DNA of 64,000 nt from Actinoallomurus sp. (GCA_025964625.1 JAOPYL010000023.1:1-64000), one strand, 5' to 3'; counted from the first letter of the stretch, positions 21,055 to 31,213 are shown. Notes: generated from the sequence alone by a model not told the origin. Made by a program: numbers and translations.

Positions 21055-21686
21055 TCGCAGGCGTCCGTGAGGATCTCCAGCGGGCGCACCGGGTCCGGCA
21101 GTGGAGCGTGCTCCGGGGGGTTCACCCACGTCACCTCGCGGCCGGAGGGGAGTACCGACGGCGGCGCGACGACGTAGCTGTCGCGGCAGTGCCAGCGCAT
21201 TCCCGGAGTGTCGACGACGCTTTCCGGAACGGTGTCGAGGTGGCAGGACCACCATTCGTCCTCGTCCACCGGCGCCCCGCGTGTCGCGACGAAGAACAGA
21301 TATCGCTCGTCGGCCAGCGCGGCCACCGGGCCCACCGGCACGCCCAGGTTCCGCATGCGGGCCAGCGCGAGGTGACCGGCCGCGGCCGGCACGTCGAAGA
21401 CGTCGAACACCCGGCCGGTCGGCAGGATGATGTTGGCGTCCGGCGTCCCGGCCCACCACCGGTCCACCTTGTCGGCGTCGACGGTGGCCTGTAGCTGCCA
21501 AACCTGCGACGACGGATGCGCGCCCGGCGACGGGCAGCCGACCCGGTCACAGGAGCACGCCCGCGTGCCGTCGGTCACCGAATGCGCACCGGGACAACAC
21601 GGCCAGCCCAGGGCTGCGTACTCCCGGGCGGCCGCGACCATTCGTTCGTGTACTTTTTGCCGCTTCGCAGTGGGTACTTCCAACAT
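21051..21686 (-). CDS. Stand-alone prim-pol (bifunctional DNA primase/polymerase N-terminal) domain protein
   Basis: [19 protein letters not shown]...[57 protein letters not shown]. Confidence 0.8.
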   Translation of the reverse strand: MLEVPTAKRQKVHERMVAAAREYAALGWPCCPGAHSVTDGTRACSCDRVGCPSPGAHPSSQVWQLQATVDADKVDRWWAGTPDANIILPTGRVFDVFDVPAAAGHLALARMRNLGVPVGPVAALADERYLFFVATRGAPVDEDEWWSCHLDTVPESVVDTPGMRWHCRDSYVVAPPSVLPSGREVTWVNPPEHAPLPDPVRPLEILTDACE

Positions 21687-21899
21687 GTCCGCTCCCCCTC
21701 CACCTCTTTCTACCGATGATGACGCCCCGCTTGTGCGGTGATCGCAACAACCCCCGTAAAGCGGCGAAGGCGTGACCTCAATAACGCTGCATAGCCAGAC
21801 GACAGCAGCGCGATAGAGCGGCAGGGCAGGATCGTGGGACGCGATGGGCCCGGGTCGAACGGAGGCCGACCCGGTCTCTCGGCGACCGGTGGAACCGGG

Positions 21900-22886
21900 T
21901 CAGCGGGCGAGCGACCGTGCGACCTCGGTGGCCCAGTAGGTGAGGACGATGTCGGCGCCCGCGCGGCGGGCCGAGGTCAGCGTCTCGTGGATGATGCGGT
22001 CGCGGTCGATCCAGCCCTGGGCCGCGGCCGCCTCGACCATGGCGTACTCCCCGCTGACCTGGTACGCCGCCACCGGCACGTGCACGGTGTCGCGGACCCG
22101 GCGCACGATGTCGAGGTAGGTGAGCGCCGGCTTGACGATCACCATGTCGGCGCCCTCCTCGATGTCGAGGGCGACCTCCCGCATCGCCTCCTCGGCGTTG
22201 GCCGGGTCCTGCTGGTAGGCCGACCGGTCGCCGAACTGGGGCGCACACTCGGCGGCCTCGCGGAACGGCCCGTAGAACGCCGAGGCGTACTTCACGGCGT
22301 ACGCCATGATCGAGACGCCGGAGTAGCCGGCCTGGTCGAGGGCGGAGCGGATCGCCGCCACCTGCCCGTCCATCATCCCGCTCGGCGCCACCACGTCGGC
22401 GCCGGCCGCCGCCTGCGCCACCGCGATCGAGGCGTACCGCTCCAGCGTCGCATCGTTGTCCACCTCGCCGGACGAGGTGAGAAGGCCGCAGTGCCCGTGG
22501 TCGGTGTACTCGTCGAGGCACAGGTCGGCGATGATGACCGTCGCGTCCCCGACCTCGGAGGACAGATCACGCAGGGCCTTCTGCACGATCCCGGCCGGGT
22601 CGTCGGCGCCCGAGCCGCGACCGTCCTTCACCGCCGGGATGCCGAACAGGATCAGGCCGCCGACGCCGGCCTCGGCCGCGTCGTACACGGCCTTCCGGAG
22701 GGTCTCCCTCGTGTGCTGCACCACGCCCGGCATGGACGAGATCGGCTGCGGCTCGGAGATGCCCTCCTTGACGAACAGCGGCAGGACGAGATCACCAGGG
22801 TGCAACCGCGTCTCCGCGACCAGCCGCCGCATGGCGGGGGTACGGCGAAGCCGCCGGGGGCGTACGACAGGAAACTGCGCGCTCAC
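21900..22886 (-). CDS. hemB: Porphobilinogen synthase (delta-aminolevulinic acid dehydratase)
   Basis: RRLRRTPAMRRLVAETRLHPGDLVLPLFVKEG; DLCLDEYTDHGHCG; VKPALTYLDIVRRV; YQVSGEYAM. Confidence 0.97.
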   Translation of the reverse strand: MSAQFPVVRPRRLRRTPAMRRLVAETRLHPGDLVLPLFVKEGISEPQPISSMPGVVQHTRETLRKAVYDAAEAGVGGLILFGIPAVKDGRGSGADDPAGIVQKALRDLSSEVGDATVIIADLCLDEYTDHGHCGLLTSSGEVDNDATLERYASIAVAQAAAGADVVAPSGMMDGQVAAIRSALDQAGYSGVSIMAYAVKYASAFYGPFREAAECAPQFGDRSAYQQDPANAEEAMREVALDIEEGADMVIVKPALTYLDIVRRVRDTVHVPVAAYQVSGEYAMVEAAAAQGWIDRDRIIHETLTSARRAGADIVLTYWATEVARSLAR

Positions 22887-22980
22887 TGTGTCCTCCTCGC
22901 TACGCTCGTCGGCCGTGTTCGCGATGCCGCTGGGTCGGCTGCTCGCTCGCAGGCTCGCTCACGTGCGAACTCTCTCTCGA

Positions 22981-24585
22981 CTATTTGCGCCGGCGGGCGC
23001 CGCGGCGCATCTCGCTGGGTTTGCGGAGCGGATCGCCCGCCTCGGCCTGGGCGGCCCGCCGCTTCGCACCGTACTCGGAAAGGGCCTCGGCGAGGGCGCT
23101 TGCCGAAGGTTTGTCGGCCATCACGTCGACGCGCAGGCCGTACTCGGCGGCCGTCTTGGCGGTCTGCGGCCCGATCACCGCGATCAAGGTGACGTTGTGC
23201 GGCTTGCCGGCGATGCCGATGAGGTTCCGCACGGTCGACGAGGACGTGAACAGGACGGCGTCGAACCCGCCGCCCTTGATCGCCTCGCGGATCGGCTGCG
23301 GCGGGGGCGCGGCGCGCACGGTCCGGTAGGCCGTGACGTCGTCGCACTCCCAGCCCAGTTCGGTCAGCCCGGCCACGAGCGTCTCGGTGGCGATGTCGGC
23401 GCGGGGCAGCAGTACCCGGTTGATCGGGTCGAGATCCTTGTCGTACGGCGGCCAGACCTCCAGGAGTCCCTCCGAGGACTGCTGGCCGGCCGGCACCAGG
23501 TCGGCCTTGACCCCGAACTCCACGAGGGAGGCCGCGGTCTGCTCGCCGACCGCCGCGACCTTGAGCCCGGCGAAGGCACGGGCGTCGAGGCCGTACTGCT
23601 CGAACCTCTCCCGTACCGCGCGTACGGCGTTGGCGGAGGTGAACACGACCCACTCGTAACGCCCGGTGACCAGTCCCTTGACGGCACGTTCCATCTGCTG
23701 GGGCGTGCGGGGGGGCTCGACGGAGATCGTCGGCACCTCCTCGGGCACGGCGCCGTACGAGCGGAGCTGGTCGGACAGTGACACCGCCTGCTCCTTGGTC
23801 CGCGGCACGAGGACGCGCCAGCCGAACAGCGGCTTGGTCTCGAACCAGGACAGCTTGTCGCGCCAGCCGACGACGTCGCCGACCACGATCAGGGAGGGCG
23901 CGTCGAGATGCTTCGTGTCGGCGGCGACCCTGGCGAGGGTGGAGGCCACGGTGTACTGCTCGGTCGTGGTGCCCATCGAGGTGACCGCGACCGGCGTGCT
24001 GTCGGACCGGCCGGCGGTGACCAGGCCCTTGGCGACCTCGCCGGTGGTGTGCTCGGCACCGATGATGACGAGCGTGGCGGCGCCGGCATGGAGGCTCCAG
24101 TCGATCCCGCCCTCCTGGGCGTCGACCACCGTGACCTCGCGGTGCTTCCCGTCGGTGAGCGGGATGCCGGTGTAGGCGGGAACGCCGGTGACGGCGGAGA
24201 TCCCCGGCACGATCTCGAAGGGCACGCGGGCCTTGACGCAGGCCTTGGCCTCCTCGGCCATCGCCGAACCGACCCCGGGGTCACCGAGGAAGACCCGGGC
24301 CACGAGCTTTCCCGACCGGGCCAGGGCCACGGGGTTCGCCGCCCCGGGGGCGAGGATCTCCGCGTCGGGGTTGAAGTACTCCTGGAACAGTGAGGCGGTC
24401 GCCTCGTGGACCACGACGGCGTCGGCCACGCCGAGCAGCCGCGAGGCCCTCAGCGTGAGCAGCTCCGGGTCGCCCGGGCCGACACCGACGAAGACCACTC
24501 TGCCCGGCTGCACGCTGGGCCGCTTCCCGCCGGTGGCACCGTCCCTCGCGTCGGCGGTGACTGCCTTTTTACTCGCGGGGCTCAA
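22981..24585 (-). CDS. Bifunctional uroporphyrinogen-III C-methyltransferase / uroporphyrinogen-III synthase
   Basis: N-terminal SAM methyltransferase VVFVGVGPGDPELLTLRASRLL, EIVPGISAVTGVPAYTGIPLT; C-terminal HemD-like WRVLVPRTKEQAVSLSDQLRSYGA. Confidence 0.93.
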   Translation of the reverse strand: MSPASKKAVTADARDGATGGKRPSVQPGRVVFVGVGPGDPELLTLRASRLLGVADAVVVHEATASLFQEYFNPDAEILAPGAANPVALARSGKLVARVFLGDPGVGSAMAEEAKACVKARVPFEIVPGISAVTGVPAYTGIPLTDGKHREVTVVDAQEGGIDWSLHAGAATLVIIGAEHTTGEVAKGLVTAGRSDSTPVAVTSMGTTTEQYTVASTLARVAADTKHLDAPSLIVVGDVVGWRDKLSWFETKPLFGWRVLVPRTKEQAVSLSDQLRSYGAVPEEVPTISVEPPRTPQQMERAVKGLVTGRYEWVVFTSANAVRAVRERFEQYGLDARAFAGLKVAAVGEQTAASLVEFGVKADLVPAGQQSSEGLLEVWPPYDKDLDPINRVLLPRADIATETLVAGLTELGWECDDVTAYRTVRAAPPPQPIREAIKGGGFDAVLFTSSSTVRNLIGIAGKPHNVTLIAVIGPQTAKTAAEYGLRVDVMADKPSASALAEALSEYGAKRRAAQAEAGDPLRKPSEMRRGARRRK

Positions 24586-25487
24586 GATGTGCGCTCCCCC
24601 ATCAACTGGTCGGCCCCCTCGGCGAGCATCCGGGCCGCGAGGTCGCGTCCCAGCCGCTCTGCCTCTTCTGGGTGGCCGCTTTCGGACATCCGAATCTGTC
24701 GTTCACCGTCGTACCCGGCAACGACGCCGATCAGATGCAATGTTCGGTCTTCCAACGCAGCGTATGCGCCCACGGGTGCTGAACAGCCCGCCTCGAGGGC
24801 GGCCAGCAGGGCGCGCTCCGCGGTCACGGCCGCCCTGGTCTCGTCGTCGTCCAGCGTCGCGAGGGCCGCGATGAGGTCGACGCGGTCGGCCCGGCACTCG
24901 ACGGCGAGGGCGCCCTGGCCGGGCGCGGGCAGCATCTGCGCGGGGTCGAGGACCTCCGACACGGCTTCGAGCCGGCCGATCCTCGTGAGCCCGGCGTAGG
25001 CGAGCACGACCGCGTCGACCTCACCGTCGGTGACCTTCCGCAGCCGGGTGTCGGCGTTGCCGCGGATCGGCACGACGTCCAGGTCGTGCCGGAGTGCCCG
25101 CAGCTGCGCCATCCGCCGGGGCGATCCCGTGCCGATCCGGGCCCCGCGCCGAAGGTCTGCCAGCTTGGCCGCCCCGCACAGGGCGTCGCGCGGGTCGTCG
25201 CGCGGCGGCACGGCGGCGAGCGCGATGCCCTCCGCCGGCAGGGTCGGCAGGTCCTTCAGCGAATGCACCGCGAAGTCCACCACGCCGGCGAGGAGCTTCT
25301 CGCGCAGCCCGTTGACGAAGACGCCGGTGCCGCCGATCTGGGCCAAGTTGGCCTTTGACACGTCGCCCTCGGTCGTCACACCGACGAGCTCGACCTCATG
25401 ACCGGTACGAGCGGTGAGCTCGTCGGCGACGAGCCGTGACTGCGTCATGGCCATCAGACTGCGCCTGGTACCCAGTTTGAGGTTCAC
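24582..25487 (-). CDS. hemC: Hydroxymethylbilane synthase (porphobilinogen deaminase)
   Basis: LKLGTRRSLMAMTQSRLVADEL; VHSLKDLPT; IRGNADTRL; AVECRA. Confidence 0.97.
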   Translation of the reverse strand: MNLKLGTRRSLMAMTQSRLVADELTARTGHEVELVGVTTEGDVSKANLAQIGGTGVFVNGLREKLLAGVVDFAVHSLKDLPTLPAEGIALAAVPPRDDPRDALCGAAKLADLRRGARIGTGSPRRMAQLRALRHDLDVVPIRGNADTRLRKVTDGEVDAVVLAYAGLTRIGRLEAVSEVLDPAQMLPAPGQGALAVECRADRVDLIAALATLDDDETRAAVTAERALLAALEAGCSAPVGAYAALEDRTLHLIGVVAGYDGERQIRMSESGHPEEAERLGRDLAARMLAEGADQLMGERTS

Positions 25488-26749
25488 AGGACGTCCTCCG
25501 CCCGGATGACCGCTTCCGGTGCCTTGGGATCGAGGTCGAACAGCTCGCGCAGCGCCTCGGCGTACGTGTCGCCGCCCGGCGAGGCCGCCAGCTCCTTCAC
25601 CCGCACGGTCGGAGCGTGCAGCAGCTTGTCGACGACGCGGCGCACCGTCTGGGCGACCTCACCGCGCGCCTTGTCGTCCAGCTCGGGTAGCCGGCCGCCC
25701 AGCCGGCCCAGCTCGGCGTCGACGACCTCGGCGGCCTTGCTGCGCAGCGCCACCACAGTCGGGGCGACCGTGGCGGCGATCAGGCCGAGCTGGAACGCCT
25801 GAACCTCCTCGCAGACGATCCGGCGGACCGCCTCGGTGTCCGCCTCGGCCGGTGCGTCGTCGGCGTTTCGCAGGTCGTCGAGGCCGACGAGGGTGACCCC
25901 GGGCAGGTCGCGTACGGCCAGGTCGACGTCGTGCGGGAGCGCCAGGTCCAGCAGGAAGACCGGCCGCTCGACCATGTCGGGGGTGATGACGAGCCCGGTG
26001 GCGCCGGTGCAGGAGACGACGATGTCGGCCTCCGCCAGCGCGCCGCGCAGGTCGGCGAGCTCTATCGCGCGCGCCGGGACCTCGGTGGACCGGGCCAGGT
26101 GTGCGCCCCGCTCGTACGTGCGGTTGGCGATCACGATCTCGCCGATGCCCTCGCGGGCCAGTGTGGCGACGGTCAGGGCGCTCATCGAGCCGGCGCCGAC
26201 GACCAGCGCCTTCCTGCCCTCGAGCGAGCCGGCCCGGCTCAGCCCGACGCTGACCAGCGAAGCCCCCGCCCGGTCGATGCCGGTCTCGTTGCGGGCCCGT
26301 TTGCCGACCCGCAGCGCCTGCTGGATCGCCTCGTTCAGGGAGCGGTCGACCGTGCCATGCTCCTGGGCGATCTTGAGCGCGGTGCGCAGCTGGCCGGCGA
26401 TCTGCCCCTCGCCGACGACCATCGAGTCGAGACCGCACGCCACCGAGAAGATGTGCTGGACCGCGCGTTCCTCGTAGTGCACGTAGAGGTGCCGGGACAG
26501 CTCGTCCAGCGGGACGCCGGAATGCCGGGACAGCAGCTCCGATATCGAGGACACCCCGGCGTGGAACTTCTCCACGTCGGCGTAGACCTCGATCCGGTTG
26601 CACGTGGAGACGACCACGGCCCCGGTGAGACTGGCGGTCTGGTGGACGTCGTGCAGCAACTTGACGAGCTCGTCCGCGGTGACCGCGGTGCGCTCCAGCA
26701 AGGCGACGGGGGCGCTGCGGTGGCTCAGCCCGACCACGAGGATGCTCAT
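25484..26749 (-). CDS. hemA: Glutamyl-tRNA reductase
   Basis: LVVGLSHRSAPVALLERTAV; VVSTCNRIEVYADVE; VCGLDSMVVGEGQIAGQL-type motif. Confidence 0.97.
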   Translation of the reverse strand: MSILVVGLSHRSAPVALLERTAVTADELVKLLHDVHQTASLTGAVVVSTCNRIEVYADVEKFHAGVSSISELLSRHSGVPLDELSRHLYVHYEERAVQHIFSVACGLDSMVVGEGQIAGQLRTALKIAQEHGTVDRSLNEAIQQALRVGKRARNETGIDRAGASLVSVGLSRAGSLEGRKALVVGAGSMSALTVATLAREGIGEIVIANRTYERGAHLARSTEVPARAIELADLRGALAEADIVVSCTGATGLVITPDMVERPVFLLDLALPHDVDLAVRDLPGVTLVGLDDLRNADDAPAEADTEAVRRIVCEEVQAFQLGLIAATVAPTVVALRSKAAEVVDAELGRLGGRLPELDDKARGEVAQTVRRVVDKLLHAPTVRVKELAASPGGDTYAEALRELFDLDPKAPEAVIRAEDVL

Positions 26750-26816
26750 GCCGGCTCCCCGCCCAGCGGCCCGGGGTGGCCTCCGAAGCGCCGCCGCGCT
26801 GTCGTGCTCGTTCCGC

Positions 26817-27521
26817 TCATTGGCCTTCTACCGCCTCGAGGTACTCCTGCTCGACGCCGCTCGGCCCACCGGCCTTGCGCTGTTCGTGGAATGCGAGAAT
26901 CTGCAGCTCGATCGACAGATCGACCTTACGCACCTCGACGCCGTCCGGGACGGACAGCACGACGGGGGCGAAGTTGAGGATGCTCGTCACTCCCGATGCC
27001 ACCACTCTGTCGCAGACCGCCTGCGCCGCGGTCGCGGGAACAGCCAGGACGGCTATCGAGATCCCATTATCCTTGATCACCGTCTCCAGCTTGTCGATGT
27101 GCTCGACGGTGAGGCCGGCGATGAGCTCGCCCACGATGCCGGGTTCGGCGTCGAGCAGCGCCGCCATGCGGAAGCCGCGCGAGGCGAACCCCCCATAGCC
27201 GGCGAGCGCGCGCCCAAGGTTGCCCAGGCCGATGATGGCGACCGACCAGTCCTGGGTGAGGCCGAGCTCGCGGGAGATCTGGTAGACGAGGTACTCCACT
27301 TCGTACCCGACGCCACGGGTGCCGTAGGACCCGAGGTGGGACAGGTCCTTGCGGAGCTTCGCGGAGTTGACGCCCGCGGCGGCGGCGAGCTCCTCCGACG
27401 AGACGGTGGCGGTGCCGTGCTCGGCGAGGCCGTGCAACGCTCGGAGGTAGACCGGGAGCCGGGCCACGGTCGCCTCTGGAATGCCCCGGTTCCGCTCACC
27501 GAGGGGGGATCGACGGGTCAC
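26817..27521 (-). CDS. rex: Redox-sensing transcriptional repressor Rex
   Basis: IPEATVARLPVYLRALHGLAEHG; SSEELAAAAGVNSAKLRKDLSHLGSYGTRGVGY; Rossmann IIGLGNLGRAL; GTG start assumed. Confidence 0.96.
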   Translation of the reverse strand: MTRRSPLGERNRGIPEATVARLPVYLRALHGLAEHGTATVSSEELAAAAGVNSAKLRKDLSHLGSYGTRGVGYEVEYLVYQISRELGLTQDWSVAIIGLGNLGRALAGYGGFASRGFRMAALLDAEPGIVGELIAGLTVEHIDKLETVIKDNGISIAVLAVPATAAQAVCDRVVASGVTSILNFAPVVLSVPDGVEVRKVDLSIELQILAFHEQRKAGGPSGVEQEYLEAVEGQ

Positions 27522-27605
27522 AAGCCTGCTCTTCAAGGACTCGACGCGCGGCCGGTCCTCAGTCGTCCGCGGGCCGGTCGCCTGGACTTTTCCCAGATTA
27601 AGCCT

Positions 27606-27623
27606 TTGTGAACGCACGCACAA
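27606..27623. promoter_or_regulatory. Candidate Rex operator upstream of rex (TTGTGAACGCACGCACAA)
   Basis: Perfect left half-site TTGTGAA, right half 5/7 (CGCACAA vs TTCACAA); ~85 bp upstream of rex start, autoregulatory position. Confidence 0.72.
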
Positions 27624-27839
27624 AGTCGGGTGCCCGGGCGAAGCGGCCCGAATCGGCCGCCGCCGGCCCAGGAATCCCCCGCTCACCAGGGACTCCGTGG
27701 GAGCGCGCAGGCGTTCGGACCCGGTCCCACGCGGATCACGGATGTGACCGAACAGACATCCGCGTCGATCACCCACCGCCTCCCCGACGTTACGCGGCGG
27801 AAGGGGCACCGGGCCGGCGCCGGGCGCCGGCGCCTCGGT

Positions 27840-28085
27840 TCAGCCGGCAAGGGCCTGGCGCAGCCGGCTCTCGTCGACCCTCCAGAAGTCGTGCTGGACG
27901 CCGTCGACGAACGTGACCGGGATCTGGTCCCAGTAGAGCCGGGTGTCCTCCGCCGACATGGTGATGTCGCGCTCCTCCCACGCCACGCCCAGGTCGCGGG
28001 ACACCCGCGCGATCACCTCGCGCGCCTCGTCGCACAGATGGCAGCCCGGCTTGCCGAGCAGCAGGATGCGTGGCGTCTCAGCCAT
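27840..28085 (-). CDS. Glutaredoxin family protein
   Basis: RILLLGKPGCHLCDEAREVIARVSRDLG (CxxC). Confidence 0.9.
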   Translation of the reverse strand: MAETPRILLLGKPGCHLCDEAREVIARVSRDLGVAWEERDITMSAEDTRLYWDQIPVTFVDGVQHDFWRVDESRLRQALAG

Positions 28086-29346
28086 GCGGCCAGCGTCCGG
28101 GCTGGACGGTGGGTTGGGCGGTGGGCTGGGCGGTGGGCTGGACGGTGGGCTGGACGGTGGGCTGGACGGTGGGCCGGACGGTGGGCTGGACGGCGGGCCG
28201 GGGGCCGCCCGCCGGTGCCACCTTGCCCGCGTTGACCGTCAGCTCGATGACGTTGGTGCCGCCCACGTGCGGACGGGCCTCGCGCGCGAACCGCTGCACG
28301 TGCGGTTGCCGCGTGTGCTCCTCCACCGCCCTCGCGTCGCGGAACAGCTGATAGAAGATCCGCTGGTTGGCGGCGTTGTCGACGCTGTGGCAGGTGTAGA
28401 CGACAGTGCCCGGCTCACCTTCGCGCACCGCGCGGGCCACCTCGGCGGCCAGCCGGTCGAACACCTCGGCATGCCCGTCGAGCAGCGTGTAGATGGTGAT
28501 CCGGCCGTACTGCCCGGGTCCGTGCGGAATCGGCATCGGCTGCGGCGGAGGGGGCGCGAACGACGGCTGCACGGCGCGCTGCGCCCCGCCGGAGTGCTGA
28601 CCCATGGTGTAGCGCTGGTCACCGTCATACGGCTGGGGGTAACGGGACATGTCCTCGTACGGCTCCGGTTCCTCGTCGTCGTGCGGCCGGCCCGGCAGCA
28701 GCCGGGAGGCCCCGAACCACACCAGGGCCGCCGCGCCGCCCAGCGCGAGCGGAGCGAGCGGGCCGGCCAGAAAACTGCGCATCGTGGCGACCACCAACAC
28801 CCCGGCGAGCGCGACCATGCCAAGCGTCACCATCGTCTCCGGCGCCTGCCGGTCGTTCCTGTTGCTGCGTACCGCGGTGACCGCGACGCAGGAGACGAGG
28901 GACACGACGGCGAAGACGTGGGCTCCGTCGAGCACCATGCCGGGCAGCGACGAATAGTGGCCGGCCACCTTCGGCAGGCTCTTGCCGAAGGTCCCGATGA
29001 TCGGGTCGAGGAGAATGATCACCACGGCCACGATCACGTACGACAGCGCGATGAGCCGGGCGGCGAAGCGCGCCTGCACGGTGCGGCCGACCAGCTCGAC
29101 GACGCCCAGCGCCAGCGCCAGCGGCGCGATCAGTGATCCGAACAGCTCCATGGCGCGCAGCAGCGCGGGCGAGAAGCCCGCCGCGAACCCGACGGTCATC
29201 GCGCCGAGCGTGATGCCCAGACTGAAGAGGGTGCCGCACCAGGCCAGAAGGTGGGCCTGCCGGTCCGGCAGGGTGCGCGAGACGAGCAACCCTGCGCCCC
29301 CCAGGGCAGCGAGGGTCGCGAGGAGCGCCACAGCGACGTTGAGCAT
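28078..29346 (-). CDS. Polytopic membrane protein with C-terminal ABM-like (antibiotic biosynthesis monooxygenase) domain and PTVQ repeat tail
   Basis: Several TM segments then GRITIYTLLDGHAEVFDRLAAEVARAVREGEPGTVVYTCHSVDNAANQRIFYQLFRDARAVEEHTRQPHVQRF; tail PTVRPTVQPTVQPTVQPTAQPTAQPTVQ. Confidence 0.7.
   Translation of the reverse strand: MLNVAVALLATLAALGGAGLLVSRTLPDRQAHLLAWCGTLFSLGITLGAMTVGFAAGFSPALLRAMELFGSLIAPLALALGVVELVGRTVQARFAARLIALSYVIVAVVIILLDPIIGTFGKSLPKVAGHYSSLPGMVLDGAHVFAVVSLVSCVAVTAVRSNRNDRQAPETMVTLGMVALAGVLVVATMRSFLAGPLAPLALGGAAALVWFGASRLLPGRPHDDEEPEPYEDMSRYPQPYDGDQRYTMGQHSGGAQRAVQPSFAPPPPQPMPIPHGPGQYGRITIYTLLDGHAEVFDRLAAEVARAVREGEPGTVVYTCHSVDNAANQRIFYQLFRDARAVEEHTRQPHVQRFAREARPHVGGTNVIELTVNAGKVAPAGGPRPAVQPTVRPTVQPTVQPTVQPTAQPTAQPTVQPGRWPHG
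28099..28200 (-). repeat. 12-bp coding tandem repeat (gacggtgggctg-type) encoding P-T-V/A-Q units
   Basis: About 8 near-identical 12-mers read directly. Confidence 0.9.
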
Positions 29347-29519
29347 CGTCCCCCATGGTGCCTGATCAAGTGCGTAGACGGGTAACGCGAGCCGCGACAA
29401 GTGCGCCGATGAGCGGATATACCAGCTGATTACTAACACATCGCCATTGCCAGCTTACTCACCAGTATCTAGCATGTTCCGACACGCCCGGTAGTCGCGT
29501 CAGCCCCGAGGAGAACTGC

Positions 29520-30179
29520 GTGCGCAGCCTTACCCTCGATCCCCCTGCCCCCACCCGTCGCGCGGCGGACCCGCTCACGGCCGCCCCGCCCGGGGCCCCC
29601 TTCCCGTCAAACCCGTCCGCGCCGTCCGCGGACCATGACGAACTCCGCGACCTCGTGCTCCGCGCCAGGGCCGGCGAGGCCGATGCCTTCGGCGCCCTCT
29701 ACGACCACTACGTCGATCTGATCTACCGGTACGTCTACTACCGCGTCGGGGCACACGCCCTCGCGGAGGATCTCACCAGCGAGACATTTCTCCGGGCGCT
29801 GCGCCGGATGAGTGTCTTCACCTGGCAGGGCAAGGACTTCGGAGCCTGGCTCGTCACGATCGCCCGCAACCTCGTCCTCGACCACTTCAAGTCCAGCCGC
29901 TACCGGCTGGAGGTCTGCACGCCGGAGCCGCTGGAGACCGACCGGTGGGAGGAGGGCCCCGAACGGGCCGTGCTCGACTCCTTCACCCACCGGGCGCTGT
30001 ACTCGGCCGTTCGCGAGCTCGGCTCCGAGCAGCAGGAATGCGTCGTGCTGCGCTTCCTGCACGGCCTGTCGGTCGCCGAGACCGCCCTGGTCATGGGCAA
30101 GAACACCGGAGCGATCAAGGCGCTGCAGTATCGCGCCGTACGCTCGCTGGCCCGCATCTTCCCCTCCGACGCCCGCTGA
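29520..30179 (+). CDS. bldN: ECF-type RNA polymerase sigma factor, BldN ortholog
   Basis: [25 protein letters not shown]...[50 protein letters not shown]...[42 protein letters not shown], closely BldN-like; flanked by the hem/glutaredoxin neighbourhood. Confidence 0.88.
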   Translation: MRSLTLDPPAPTRRAADPLTAAPPGAPFPSNPSAPSADHDELRDLVLRARAGEADAFGALYDHYVDLIYRYVYYRVGAHALAEDLTSETFLRALRRMSVFTWQGKDFGAWLVTIARNLVLDHFKSSRYRLEVCTPEPLETDRWEEGPERAVLDSFTHRALYSAVRELGSEQQECVVLRFLHGLSVAETALVMGKNTGAIKALQYRAVRSLARIFPSDAR

Positions 30180-30292
30180 GAACGCCCGCTCGCCGGCGCG
30201 GCACGCCCGGCCCGACCGGTCGGCGAACGACACGACCCGCCGCACCGGACCTCGTGAATCCCGCCGGATCGGAGCTGGTTAGTCTCGTCTCC

Positions 30293-31177
30293 ATGCGTCG
30301 ACTGTGGCCATGGAGCGATGACGACGAGGATGAGAACGCCGAGCGCGCGGGTGAGGCCGCCGCGGCGGCCGCGGCCCTGGACGTACCCCCGGTCGTCCCC
30401 GATCTGACCGCGGCGGCGTTCTTCGACGTCGACAACACGCTGATCCGGGGCGCCTCGATCTACCATTTCGCGCGGGGTCTGGCCGCACGGAAGCTCTTCA
30501 CCTTCCGCGACCTGGCGATGTTCGCGCTCGGACAGGTCGCCTTCCGGACAGGGGGCGCGGAGAACGCCGATCACATCCGCACCGCCCGCGAGGCGGCGCT
30601 GGCCTTCGTCGCCGGCCGGCGCGTCGAGGAGCTCGTCAGCCTGTGCGAGGAGATCTACGACGAGAAGATGGCCGACCGGATCTGGCACGGCACCCGGTCG
30701 CTCGCCCTCAAGCACCTGGACGCGGGACAGCAGGTGTGGCTCGTCACCGCGACCCCGGTCGAGCTGGCCCGCATCATCTCCCACCGGCTCGGGCTGACCG
30801 GCGCGCTCGGCACGGTCGCCGAGACCCAGGACGGCGTCTACACCGGCCGGCTCGTCGGCCACCTTCTTCACGGCCCGGCCAAGGCCGGCGCCGTCCGTGC
30901 CCTGGCCAAGCGGGAGGGTCTGGATCTGTTGCGCTGCTCGGCCTACAGCGACTCCTACAACGACCTGCCCATGCTGACCACGGTCGGGCATCCGCACGCC
31001 GTCAACCCCGACGGCGACCTGCGCGACCATGCCCGGGAGCATGACTGGCCGGTCCACGACTTCCGCACCGGCCGGAAGGTCACCATGGTCGCGCTGCCCG
31101 CCGCCGCGGGGACCGGCGCTCTGGTCGGCGGCGTCGCCGCCGGGATGGCCCTGCGCCGTCATCACCGCCACCGCTGA
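30293..31177 (+). CDS. HAD-IB family hydrolase
   Basis: [42 protein letters not shown]. Confidence 0.92.
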   Translation: MRRLWPWSDDDEDENAERAGEAAAAAAALDVPPVVPDLTAAAFFDVDNTLIRGASIYHFARGLAARKLFTFRDLAMFALGQVAFRTGGAENADHIRTAREAALAFVAGRRVEELVSLCEEIYDEKMADRIWHGTRSLALKHLDAGQQVWLVTATPVELARIISHRLGLTGALGTVAETQDGVYTGRLVGHLLHGPAKAGAVRALAKREGLDLLRCSAYSDSYNDLPMLTTVGHPHAVNPDGDLRDHAREHDWPVHDFRTGRKVTMVALPAAAGTGALVGGVAAGMALRRHHRHR

Positions 31178-31179
31178 AC

Positions 31180-31213
31180 CGGGGAGACCCGCCTGAGCAC
31201 GCGGATCTCCCCG
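31180..31213. terminator. Hairpin 3' of the HAD hydrolase gene
   Basis: CGGGGAGA...TCTCCCCG 8-bp outer stem starting 3 bp after stop; no T-tract. Confidence 0.55.

Noticed and set aside
19546-21177. 543-aa plus-strand ORF opposite hemL
   Set aside because: Shadow ORF; hemL on the minus strand is unambiguous, and the ORF begins inside the LLM gene in another frame
28099-28200. Short tandem repeat resembling a CRISPR or minisatellite array
   Set aside because: 12-bp units without spacers, in-frame, encoding PTVQ; not CRISPR
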